From Ruminococcaceae bacterium UBA945 (GTDB lineage Bacteria; Bacillota; Clostridia; Oscillospirales; Acutalibacteraceae), in NCBI GenBank assembly GCA_002293315.1, contig DBCZ01000068.1, forward strand, positions 1 through 19,864: a stretch of DNA of 19,864 nt, given 5' to 3'. The stretch's first letter is position 1. Every line of letters starts with the position of its first letter. The notes beneath the pieces are model-generated. The model ran no database searches and was not told the origin of the DNA. It worked only from the letters and a program-made list of their open reading frames with translations. This document shows, piece by piece, positions 7,359 through 13,970 of this stretch. The position numbers and the translations under genes are program-made.

Positions 7359-7394
7359 ATAGAAAATCTCTTGAAGCTTCAAGAGATTTTCTAT
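7359..7394. terminator. Perfect 36-bp palindrome, terminator-like, after lysC
   Basis: Two 18-base halves, ATAGAAAATCTCTTGAAG (7359-7376) and its exact reverse complement (7377-7394), centred on AAGCTT. As RNA it would fold into a stem of about 16 bp with an AGCU loop. The U-run (UUUUCUAU) is part of the descending arm, and an A-run precedes the hairpin. It starts 15 bases after the lysC stop, and the MATE promoter follows at once. Confidence 0.7.
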
Positions 7395-7413
7395 ATTCGG
7401 GTGTTCATAAAAG

Positions 7414-7441
7414 TTGAATTATATATTCAAAGTGCTATAAT
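7414..7441 (+). promoter_or_regulatory. Strong promoter of the MATE gene with overlapping inverted repeat
   Basis: TTGAAT (7414-7419) and a perfect TATAAT (7436-7441) with a 16-bp spacer. The -35 is also the left arm of an inverted repeat, TTGAATTATATATTCAA (7414-7430), with arms TTGAAT and ATTCAA 5 bases apart, filling most of the spacer. A protein bound there would block RNA polymerase. Size and placement resemble operators of MarR-type repressors, which often control efflux pumps; the identity of any regulator is unknown, and no regulator gene is adjacent. Confidence 0.65.
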
Positions 7442-7528
7442 AAAACGTAATTATTTGATTAAGCATTTGCATGAGCGGATGTGGGGGCGCGCAGAAGTGC
7501 GCTTCTAAGGAGAAAGAGGGCGAACATC

Positions 7529-8920
7529 TTGCAATTCATCAACACGAAGAAGCTGACGAAGGGAATGGACGATTACGGGCCTATTCCGCCAAACAAGGTT
7601 CTGATTAAAAACACTCTGAACGTTGCCTGGCCGTCAGTTCTGGAATCCTTTTCAGCCAGTTTTGCCGGTTTTCTTGATTCAGTTATGGTTGGCGCGCTCG
7701 GGCCGGCGGCAATTGCGGCAGTGGGGTTGTGCCAGCAGCCGAAAATTGTGACTTTGGCTGTTTTTTTTGCGCTCAACGTTGCGGTATCCGCGATTGTGGC
7801 GCGCAGAAAGGGTGAGGACAACAAAGACGAGGCAAACCGCTTCCTCAAAGTAGTTCTTGCCATAACCTTGGGTCTCACCGCCATTATAACCGTGGCTTTC
7901 CTTTTTCTTGCTGACGCCACAATCTCGCTTATAGGCTCTCAGCCCGAAACACACGCGATTGCGGTTGAATATTTCCAGATAGTGGTGGCAGGAACGGTTT
8001 TCAGCTCGGTTCAGATGGTAATCAACGCGGCACAGCGCGGTGCCGGCAACACAAGAATCTCAATGGTAACAAATCTTGTATCAAACACCGTGAATGTCAT
8101 CTTCAACTACCTTCTCATTGGCGGAAATTTAGGCTTTCCTGCAATGGGCGTTAAGGGCGCGGCGATTGCCACGGTTCTCGGCACGGTTGTGGCCTGCACG
8201 CTGAGTATCATCTCTCTGTTCAGGAAAGACGGTTTTATTTATATCAGAGCCGTCAAGGGCTTCAAAATCACAGAGCTCACAAGGAAATCCATGACGAAGG
8301 TTTGGTCGAGCTCGCTCGTCGAGCAGATGAGCATGAGAGTGGGCTTTGTGCTGTTCTCGATGACAGTAGCGAGGCTTGGTACGACGGAGCTTGCCGCTCA
8401 GACAATCGGCATGAACATGATGGGAATGTCTTTTTCCTTTGGAGACGGGTTTTCCGTGGCCTCTGTCACTCTTATAGGGCAGAGCTTGGGGCGGAAGCGG
8501 CCCGATTTAGCAAAGATATACGGCAGCGTGTGTCAGCGGACAGGGCTTATCGCGGCATTCTGCATATCATTTGTCTATGTGGTTTTCGGCAGGCAGATTT
8601 TCATGCTCTTCACCGATGACCCCGGTGTTTTGAGCTATGCCGCGATGATTATGGGCATTCAGAGTTTCACGCTGTTCCTGCAAATCGAGCAGGTGGTTCA
8701 CTTGGGTTGTTTGAGGGGCGCAGGAGACACGCGTTTCACGGCGATGGTGTCTCTTATTTGCGTTACGCTTATCAGACCCGGCGCAAGCTTTTTGCTTGCG
8801 TATCCGCTGGGCCTGGGTCTTTTAGGCGCATGGCTCGGCACTGCCTGCGACCAGCTGATTCGTTTTGTGCTCTCGTTCTGGCGGTTCAGAACCGGAAAAT
8901 GGATCAACCTTAAATTATAG
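7529..8920 (+). CDS. MATE family multidrug efflux transporter
   Basis: A 463-residue protein with about twelve hydrophobic helices, in the NorM/DinF-like multidrug and toxin extrusion superfamily. These are cation-coupled antiporters that expel drugs and metabolites. Typical features are the early A-W-P-S-V-L-E-S segment, F-L-D-S-V-M-V-G-A-L-G in the first helix, Q-M-V-I-N-A-A-Q-R-G-A-G-N-T-R at the middle of the first half, and the matching C-L-R-G-A-G-D-T-R-F motif in the second half. The start is uncertain: TTG at 7529 is preferred because GAGGG lies 8 bases upstream with AAGGAG just before; the frame is open to a GTG at 7481 without a good site, and ATG at 7565 is a further option. The gene is alone on its transcript. 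Substrate unknown. Confidence 0.85.
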   Translation: MQFINTKKLTKGMDDYGPIPPNKVLIKNTLNVAWPSVLESFSASFAGFLDSVMVGALGPAAIAAVGLCQQPKIVTLAVFFALNVAVSAIVARRKGEDNKDEANRFLKVVLAITLGLTAIITVAFLFLADATISLIGSQPETHAIAVEYFQIVVAGTVFSSVQMVINAAQRGAGNTRISMVTNLVSNTVNVIFNYLLIGGNLGFPAMGVKGAAIATVLGTVVACTLSIISLFRKDGFIYIRAVKGFKITELTRKSMTKVWSSSLVEQMSMRVGFVLFSMTVARLGTTELAAQTIGMNMMGMSFSFGDGFSVASVTLIGQSLGRKRPDLAKIYGSVCQRTGLIAAFCISFVYVVFGRQIFMLFTDDPGVLSYAAMIMGIQSFTLFLQIEQVVHLGCLRGAGDTRFTAMVSLICVTLIRPGASFLLAYPLGLGLLGAWLGTACDQLIRFVLSFWRFRTGKWINLKL

Positions 8921-8924
8921 AAAA

Positions 8925-8958
8925 AGCGGCCTGCATTAAAACAGGTCGCTCATTTTTT
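8925..8958. terminator. Bidirectional terminator between the MATE gene and cca
   Basis: Stem AGCGGCCTG (8925-8933) with CAGGTCGCT (8942-8950), one G-U pair, 8-base loop, and a T-run after it (8953-8958). On the other strand the A-run at 8921-8925 gives the U-tail for cca. The stem starts just after the MATE stop and its far arm ends on the last base of the cca stop codon, so the two convergent genes share it. Confidence 0.85.
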
Positions 8959-10290
8959 GTGCCGCGCCGCAATCTTTATAAGGCGCTCTTTTGTGTTGAG
9001 GGATATATCGTTCACTGCAGTTTCAAACAGCTTTTTGAGCTCAACACCGATTTCCTCTCCGATATATCCAAGCGAGAGCAAATCTTCGCCGTCAATTGCT
9101 AAATCTTTTAGAGAAAGCGGCATCTTGCTTTGGATTATCTCCGCCGCTCTTGTTCTCACGGCCTCAAGCATCTCCAGCCTCTCGGAGATGACAGTGGGCG
9201 CTTGGGCTGAAATGTCAGCTTTGATTATATCCAGCAGCCTTGTGAAATCCTCCGGCTGAAGCTCGACGAGCAGTTTTTTGATTCGCCTGTCACTCATAGG
9301 CAGGGGCTGGTCATGCAGCCTGACTAGTTTAACGATTCTATTCTTTGTTTTAGTCGGAAGTCTCAGCTTGTTAAGTAAATCATTTGCGATAGCCGCGCTT
9401 GCAACAGCATGCCCGTAAAAATGCGCCGTGCCTTCATCATAAGTCTTTACAGAAGGCTTGCCGCAATCGTGCAGAAAAACCGCATAGCGTGCAATCAAAT
9501 CATTCGGTGCATGAGATATAGCATGCAGCGTATGCTCCCAGACATCATAGATGTGATATGGGTTTTCCTGCGTGCAGCCCTCCATCGGCGCAAGCTCGGG
9601 CAGCACCGTGAAGATAATCTCCGCAGTGCTGCGCAGGGCGCTCTCGGCATGATGCCCTTGAAGCAACTTTGAGAATTCGGTGCAAATTCGCTCCTTTGAG
9701 ATTTTTCCGAGCAAATCTTTTTTGCTTACAGCCGCCGCAAGTGTATCTGCGTCAACCTCAAAGCCGAGCTGAGCGGCAAACCTGCAGCAGCGAAGGGTTC
9801 TCAGCGCGTCTTCTGAAAAGCGGGTTTCTGCGTTCCCCACAGCTCGGATTATTCCGCGCTCAATATCCTCGCGCCCGCCGAATAGATCCACAAGCCCGCG
9901 CTCAATATTATACGCTATGGCGTTCATGGTAAAATCGCGGCGCGAAAGGTCGTTATCGAGATTTTCGGTAAAATTCACCGAGGCAGGGTGTCTGGCGTCA
10001 GGATAATCGCCGTCTACGCGGAAGGTTGTAATCTCCACCGGCATTTGGTTTGAGATAATCATCAGAGTTCCGTGCTTTTTACCTGTTTCGATTACACGCA
10101 TATCGTGAAAGAGGCTGGCGGTTTCATCAGGAAGAGCCGAGGTGGCAATATCCCAATCAGATGGCGTAAGGCCAAGGAGTGAATCCCGCACACAACCGCC
10201 GACGCAGAAAGCCTCGAAGCCCGCCGCGCAAAGCCTCTGAAGCAGAGACTTAACGTATTCGGGAATAATGATTTTCACATCTTTTTTCAT
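8950..10290 (-). CDS. cca: CCA tRNA nucleotidyltransferase with HD domain
   Basis: Adds or repairs the 3' CCA end of tRNAs. The 446-residue protein has the class II nucleotidyltransferase core: G-G-C-V-R-D-S-L-L-G (31-40), then S-D-W-D-I-A-T with the two metal-binding aspartates, R-R-D-F-T-M-N-A-I-A-Y, and the E-D-A-L-R-T-L-R-C-C-R-F-A-A-Q-L-G-F segment that contacts ATP and CTP. A C-terminal HD domain follows, with W-E-H-T-L and F-L-H-D-C-G-K-P (metal site H-D intact) and a downstream G-H. The HD part often has phosphohydrolase activity. The start has a GGAG site 10 bases upstream. It lies divergent from the SEC-C gene and convergent with the MATE gene. A poly(A) polymerase of the same superfamily is the alternative, but the motif set favours Cca. 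Confidence 0.92.
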   Translation of the reverse strand: MKKDVKIIIPEYVKSLLQRLCAAGFEAFCVGGCVRDSLLGLTPSDWDIATSALPDETASLFHDMRVIETGKKHGTLMIISNQMPVEITTFRVDGDYPDARHPASVNFTENLDNDLSRRDFTMNAIAYNIERGLVDLFGGREDIERGIIRAVGNAETRFSEDALRTLRCCRFAAQLGFEVDADTLAAAVSKKDLLGKISKERICTEFSKLLQGHHAESALRSTAEIIFTVLPELAPMEGCTQENPYHIYDVWEHTLHAISHAPNDLIARYAVFLHDCGKPSVKTYDEGTAHFYGHAVASAAIANDLLNKLRLPTKTKNRIVKLVRLHDQPLPMSDRRIKKLLVELQPEDFTRLLDIIKADISAQAPTVISERLEMLEAVRTRAAEIIQSKMPLSLKDLAIDGEDLLSLGYIGEEIGVELKKLFETAVNDISLNTKERLIKIAARHKK

Positions 10291-10309
10291 AATAAGCAGC
10301 TCCGGGAAT

Positions 10310-10338
10310 TTGACAAATCAACTCTCAAATGGTAATCT
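10310..10338 (+). promoter_or_regulatory. Promoter of the SEC-C protein gene
   Basis: A perfect TTGACA (10310-10315) and TAATCT (10333-10338) with a 17-bp spacer, in the short divergent gap after the cca start. Expected transcription start near 10345, about 20 bases before the ATG. Confidence 0.75.
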
Positions 10339-10366
10339 GTTTTCATTAAAGAAGGAAGGTGAAGCA

Positions 10367-10867
10367 ATGGCATTGCTGAGTGAATGGCATAAAAAGGCCG
10401 AAGAAAACCAAAACGGGGCAGAGGGGCGAAAATTCTGGAGCGATTACTTCAACAGCGAGAAGGAATTCTATAAGAAAATCCTTGTCAATAAGCCGGCTAA
10501 GAACACCGTGAAGGGGTTTGCTGATTTTTTCGGCACGGATCTCACTATGATGACGGCATATCTTGACGGAATAAATGACAGCCTTAAAAAGCAAAACGAC
10601 ATTGAGAACATGACAGAAAGCACCGAGGTAAACCTTGATTACGATACCGAGCTTCTTTACAAGAACATGGTGGAGGCAAAAGCAGACTGGCTCTATAATC
10701 TTCCTGAGTGGAATGAGCTATTGACGGAGGAGCGGAGAAAAGAGCTCTATAGAGAACAGAAGAATTCCAAAACCGTGGTCAAGGGAGAAAAGATTGGCAG
10801 AAACGACCCCTGCCCTTGCGGCAGCGGTAAAAAGTATAAGAAATGCCATGGCAAGGAAGAGGCGTGA
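10367..10867 (+). CDS. SEC-C motif (zinc-binding) protein
   Basis: A 166-residue soluble protein with a SEC-C zinc motif at the very end: N-D-P-C-P-C-G-S-G-K-K-Y-K-K-C-H (146-161), with Cys149, Cys151, Cys160 and His161 as ligands. The same motif ends SecA, where it binds zinc and contacts SecB and ribosomes. The rest is charged and probably alpha-helical, with no enzyme motif I recognise, but with W-x-x-x-F-x-x-E-K-E-F-Y-like and W-L-Y-N-L-P-E-W segments. The ATG at 10367 is chosen because GGAAGGTGA sits just before it and the promoter ends at 10338; the frame is open upstream to 10268 inside cca but cannot be transcribed from this promoter. Function unknown; a zinc-dependent translation- or secretion-linked role is a guess. 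Confidence 0.85.
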   Translation: MALLSEWHKKAEENQNGAEGRKFWSDYFNSEKEFYKKILVNKPAKNTVKGFADFFGTDLTMMTAYLDGINDSLKKQNDIENMTESTEVNLDYDTELLYKNMVEAKADWLYNLPEWNELLTEERRKELYREQKNSKTVVKGEKIGRNDPCPCGSGKKYKKCHGKEEA

Positions 10868-10883
10868 AGAAAGAGTTGTAAAC

Positions 10884-10907
10884 AAAAACACCCGTTAGGG
10901 TGTTTTT
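10884..10907. terminator. Bidirectional terminator between the SEC-C gene and ppa
   Basis: A perfect 10-bp stem AAAAACACCC (10884-10893) with GGGTGTTTTT (10898-10907) and a GTTA loop. The A and T runs in the stem arms serve both convergent genes. The next base is the end of the ppa stop codon. Confidence 0.85.
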
Positions 10908-11447
10908 CTATCCCTTGCAGAATTCTTCGACATATCTCTCAAGGCAGCTTTCGATTATGCGCTTGGCGGCTTCGGCATTTTGCACCTTGCTTATCTCTGT
11001 TGATTTTCCGCTTTCAAGCTCTTTATAAACCGCAAAGAAATGCTCCATTTCATCAAAGATGTGCCTGGGCAAATCGGAAATGTCCTTGTAATTATTATAT
11101 GTTGGGTCTTCAAACGGTATGGCGATTATCTTCTCATCCTCGGCGCCGCCGTCTTCCATTATGATAACGCCGATGGGATAGCAGCGCACAAGCGACAGCG
11201 GGATAATATTTTCAGAGCACAGCACGAGGACGTCTAATGGGTCGTTATCATTCGCATATGTGCGCGGGATAAAGCCGTAATTCGCGGGGTAGTGCGTAGA
11301 GGTATACAGCACCCTGTCGAGGCGCAGCAGGCCGGTGTCTTTATCAAGCTCATATTTAGCCTTGCCGGCTTTTGTGATTTCGATGACAGCCATAAAATCG
11401 TCAGTGTTTATCCTCTTTGGCGACATATCATGCCATATATTTGTCAT
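10908..11447 (-). CDS. ppa: Inorganic pyrophosphatase, family I
   Basis: Hydrolyses pyrophosphate to phosphate, pulling biosynthetic reactions forward, including the nucleotidyl transfer reactions of Cca and CdsA. The 179-residue protein has the family I core: R-V-L-Y-T-S, Y-P-A-N-Y-G-F-I-P-R-T (53-63), the metal-binding signature D-N-D-P-L-D-V-L-V (67-75), and the later D-x-x-K-I-I-A-I-P segment. Length and motifs match soluble family I enzymes, unlike the family II (DHH) enzymes of many bacilli. AAGGAG lies seven bases upstream of the ATG. It is transcribed from its own minus-strand promoter and ends in a terminator shared with the SEC-C gene. Confidence 0.95.
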   Translation of the reverse strand: MTNIWHDMSPKRINTDDFMAVIEITKAGKAKYELDKDTGLLRLDRVLYTSTHYPANYGFIPRTYANDNDPLDVLVLCSENIIPLSLVRCYPIGVIIMEDGGAEDEKIIAIPFEDPTYNNYKDISDLPRHIFDEMEHFFAVYKELESGKSTEISKVQNAEAAKRIIESCLERYVEEFCKG

Positions 11448-11478
11448 AGTTTTCTCCTTTTGAAATGCCTTTTATCTT

Positions 11479-11507
11479 ATGATAGCATTTTCAGGGTGGT
11501 TTGGCAA
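11479..11507 (-). promoter_or_regulatory. Promoter of ppa
   Basis: On the minus strand, TTGCCA (11507-11502) and TATCAT (11484-11479) with a 17-bp spacer. It points into ppa, with an expected start about 25 bases before the ATG. Confidence 0.7.
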
Positions 11508-11550
11508 ATGAGTTATATTTAAGCTGCGCTCCAAATTATCGTAACATATA

Positions 11551-11579
11551 TTGACGGCCACTGATATTCTTGATATACT
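11551..11579 (+). promoter_or_regulatory. Promoter of the solute-binding protein gene
   Basis: TTGACG (11551-11556) and TATACT (11574-11579) with a 17-bp spacer, pointing away from ppa. The leader would be about 77 bases long before the ATG at 11663. No riboswitch-like structure was recognised in it. Confidence 0.65.
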
Positions 11580-11662
11580 AAAACAAATTAGACGGCGGGT
11601 CTTGAGCTATCCGAGCAATTTTAGTTATAAGAATATTCCTTTAAGCAAACAGGAGGCCGCAA

Positions 11663-12976
11663 ATGAAATACATAATGGTCAGAAGATTGCTTATTATCTG
11701 CATTTTATTCACCTTGGGGCTTCAAGCCGAAGCATGCTCAACAGTTGACGATAGCGGTGGAATAATGAGCTTGACTGTTTGCATTGACAGCCCGAGAACT
11801 CCATTTGATAATGCGTACAAGCAGGTAGTTGAAGAGGCGGCGGAATATTGCAGTATGATAAATCCCGATGTTCATATAGACGTACAGCAAATCCCTAATG
11901 AGGCTAAAGGAAGGCGGGCGGCTATCGAAGGAATTAGCCAAGAGATTTCTGAAGGCAAGGGTCCGGATATATTCTTAATTGACGGCGATGTTTATATGCA
12001 TTCACTGGCGGATGTTCTTTTTACCAATGCAAATGAGCAAATGAAGGAAGGCGTATTTGCGGATATTGAAGGCTATGTGAGCGAAGATGAAGAATTGAGC
12101 CTCGGCGATTTTAATGCTGCCGTTGTGGACGCAGGCATTTATGACGGCAAAAGATATGTATTACCGATTACAATGACCTATGCCACCGGTCTGATAACGG
12201 ATAGTCAATTAGAAGACATAGATGAGAATAATTTAACAAAAACTTTCCCTGAATATATTGAAGAAATTACCGGGCAAACTAAGCCGTTGAATTCTGATTA
12301 CCATAGCTACATGAATCCCATTCTTTTTTCGGATAACTCCGATTCATATGATTTTATGGCAGACGAAAATGTGAATTTGTTGAAAGAGTATGAAGAATGG
12401 GTTAAAGCACACGATGTGAACTATGGAAAAATCTATGAAATGGGAGAGGAAATTCCATCACCGAAACCTTATAATCCTGGTGATTCATCGGTTAGCATAG
12501 GTATGCTTGACTCAGATACGCTGGGGAAAGCTGCTCATGCAGAATCAATGGGTGAGAAGCTGGTTGACTTTCCTGTTCCCACATCCGACGGTGAGTATCA
12601 TGCGCTGATAACGGATTTCATCGCGATAAGCTCTTCATCATCTCATATCAAGGAGGCATATGGATTTATCCGGCTTTTTCTGACAGAGGACTTCCAAAGC
12701 GGACGCGGCTTCACCGTTAAATTCGGAAAGTCGGGTGAGACAGATGTGACTTTTGCCGAGGGCGGGGTAACACATTTTTTTGATTGGCCGGTGAGAAAAA
12801 CAAGAGATATTGAGTCTCTCTATAGAAACGGATATGATTTTGATGAGAATTATCCTCTGACTAACGGTGATTTTTCGCCTAAAACAGATTTGATTTCAAT
12901 AGCTCATCTCATTTCCGAAAAAGACATGGAGGCAATGCGGAAAACAAATGAATTATTTATCAATACTGAGCAATAA
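11663..12976 (+). CDS. Extracellular solute-binding protein (orphan, ABC family 1-like)
   Basis: A 437-residue exported protein. A charged N-terminus and hydrophobic helix (about 7-20) is followed by A-E-A-C-S with Cys25 as a possible lipid-anchored residue; Glu at the -2 position makes this a poor lipobox, so it may be anchored weakly or released. The body has the family 1 pattern: a first beta-alpha unit ending in D-V-H-I-D-V-Q, the G-K-G-P-D-I-F-L-I-D-G-D segment (about 99-110), G-V-F-A-D-I-E, and D-G-K-R-Y-V-L-P-I-T-M-T-Y-A-T-G near 171-186, as in sugar- and oligosaccharide-binding subunits of importers. No permease or ATPase gene flanks it; a MalG-like permease end lies 11 kb away. AGGAGG precedes the ATG. 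The gene looks more A+T-rich than its neighbours. Ligand unknown. Confidence 0.75.
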   Translation: MKYIMVRRLLIICILFTLGLQAEACSTVDDSGGIMSLTVCIDSPRTPFDNAYKQVVEEAAEYCSMINPDVHIDVQQIPNEAKGRRAAIEGISQEISEGKGPDIFLIDGDVYMHSLADVLFTNANEQMKEGVFADIEGYVSEDEELSLGDFNAAVVDAGIYDGKRYVLPITMTYATGLITDSQLEDIDENNLTKTFPEYIEEITGQTKPLNSDYHSYMNPILFSDNSDSYDFMADENVNLLKEYEEWVKAHDVNYGKIYEMGEEIPSPKPYNPGDSSVSIGMLDSDTLGKAAHAESMGEKLVDFPVPTSDGEYHALITDFIAISSSSSHIKEAYGFIRLFLTEDFQSGRGFTVKFGKSGETDVTFAEGGVTHFFDWPVRKTRDIESLYRNGYDFDENYPLTNGDFSPKTDLISIAHLISEKDMEAMRKTNELFINTEQ

Positions 12977-12982
12977 AAATGC

Positions 12983-13011
12983 TTGCTTTACGCAAAGAGC
13001 CGTGATATAAT
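12983..13011 (+). promoter_or_regulatory. Promoter of rpsB-tsf
   Basis: TTGCTT (12983-12988) and a perfect TATAAT (13006-13011) with a 17-bp spacer. Transcription would start near 13018, leaving a leader of about 105 bases before rpsB that contains the structured element described separately. Confidence 0.7.
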
Positions 13012-13029
13012 TATTTGGCTAAAAACACA

Positions 13030-13096
13030 CGCCGTATTTTCGGATGGTGCCATATGAATATTCATATGGTTTTCCCGGAAAAATTATGATACGGCG
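13030..13096 (+). promoter_or_regulatory. Structured 5' leader RNA of rpsB (candidate autoregulatory element)
   Basis: Three nested stems. The outer stem pairs CGCCGTAT (13030-13037) with ATACGGCG (13089-13096), 8 perfect bp. The middle stem pairs 13038-13043 (TTTCGG) with 13075-13080 (CCGGAA), one G-U. The apex is a perfect 20-bp palindrome, CCATATGAATATTCATATGG (13050-13069), folding as 8 bp with an AUAU loop. Internal loops lie between them. The last base of the outer stem starts a GGAGG (13096-13100), and the real ribosome binding site GGAGG (13109-13113) follows 12 bases later. A ribosomal protein that bound this fold could control rpsB translation; S2 autoregulation through its leader is known in other bacteria, but I do not recognise this fold as a described class. 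Confidence 0.6.
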
Positions 13097-13121
13097 GAGG
13101 AAAAACCTGGAGGTATTTCAA

Positions 13122-13934
13122 ATGGCAGTAGTATCAATGAAACAGCTTTTGGAGGCCGGAGTTCACTTTGGTCACCAGACGAGAAGATGGAACCCTAAAA
13201 TGGCGCCGTACATCTTCACGGAGAGAAACGGAATCTACATCATCGATTTGCAGAAGACGGTCAAAAAGCTTGAAGAAGCTTATAATTTTGTTCGTGATGT
13301 TTCCGTTGAGGGCAAAACCGTGCTTTTCGTCGGCACTAAGAAGCAGGCACAGGATTCCATAAAGGAAGAAGCAGAACGCGCGGGCGCTTATTACGTCAAC
13401 GCGAGATGGCTTGGCGGAATGCTCACGAACTTTGACACAATCAAGAAGAGAATAGGCAGGCTCAAGCAGCTTCGCAAGATGAGCGAAGACGGCACGTTTG
13501 ACCTTCTCCCGAAGAAGGAAGTCATCAAGCTGCAGCATGAGATTGAAAAGCTTGAGAAATTCCTGGGCGGCATTGAAGAGATGAAGAGATTCCCGGGCGC
13601 GCTGTTTATTGTTGACCCGAGAAAAGAGAGAATCGCCGTGGCCGAGGCTAGAAATCTCGGTATCCCGATAGTTGCCATTGTTGACACAAATTGCGACCCC
13701 GACGAAATTGACTATATCATTCCCGGAAATGACGACGCTATCAGAGCCGTTAAGCTTATTGCGGGCGCAATGGCAGACGCAATCATCGAAGGCAGAGAAG
13801 GCCAGATGGGCGCGGCGGCAAGAGATGCTGAAACTGCGGAAGTAGCAGAAGAAGCCGACGCTGATGAGAAGCCGAATGTAGATGCTCCGGCGGACGCTCC
13901 GGCAAGCGAACCGGCGGAAGCTTCAGCAGAATAA
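13122..13934 (+). CDS. rpsB: 30S ribosomal protein S2
   Basis: Part of the small ribosomal subunit, binding the cleft between head and body. The 270-residue protein has the S2 motifs M-K-Q-L-L-E-A-G-V-H-F-G-H-Q-T-R-R-W-N-P near the N-terminus, F-V-G-T-K-K-Q-A, R-W-L-G-G-M-L-T-N-F and N-x-D-x-x-x-x-D-Y-x-I-P-G-N-D-D-A-I-R. The last 30 or so residues form an acidic, Ala/Pro-rich tail that varies between species and is longer than the core. The start at 13122 is set by GGAGG eight bases upstream and by the conserved N-terminus; the frame is open upstream to 13044 but that part is leader RNA. It is followed by tsf after 36 bases. Confidence 0.96.
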   Translation: MAVVSMKQLLEAGVHFGHQTRRWNPKMAPYIFTERNGIYIIDLQKTVKKLEEAYNFVRDVSVEGKTVLFVGTKKQAQDSIKEEAERAGAYYVNARWLGGMLTNFDTIKKRIGRLKQLRKMSEDGTFDLLPKKEVIKLQHEIEKLEKFLGGIEEMKRFPGALFIVDPRKERIAVAEARNLGIPIVAIVDTNCDPDEIDYIIPGNDDAIRAVKLIAGAMADAIIEGREGQMGAAARDAETAEVAEEADADEKPNVDAPADAPASEPAEASAE

Positions 13935-13970
13935 TCTAAAAGAAACTAACCTAAACGGAGGAAATATATT

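Noticed and set aside
11551..11748. A 65-codon open frame upstream of the solute-binding protein
   Set aside because: Its TTG start is the -35 element of the promoter itself, so it would not be transcribed from it, and it overlaps the real gene in another frame.
12977..13005. A terminator after the solute-binding protein gene
   Set aside because: Only a 4-bp inverted repeat around 12986-13000 and no T-run were found, so read-through into rpsB cannot be excluded but no terminator is called.
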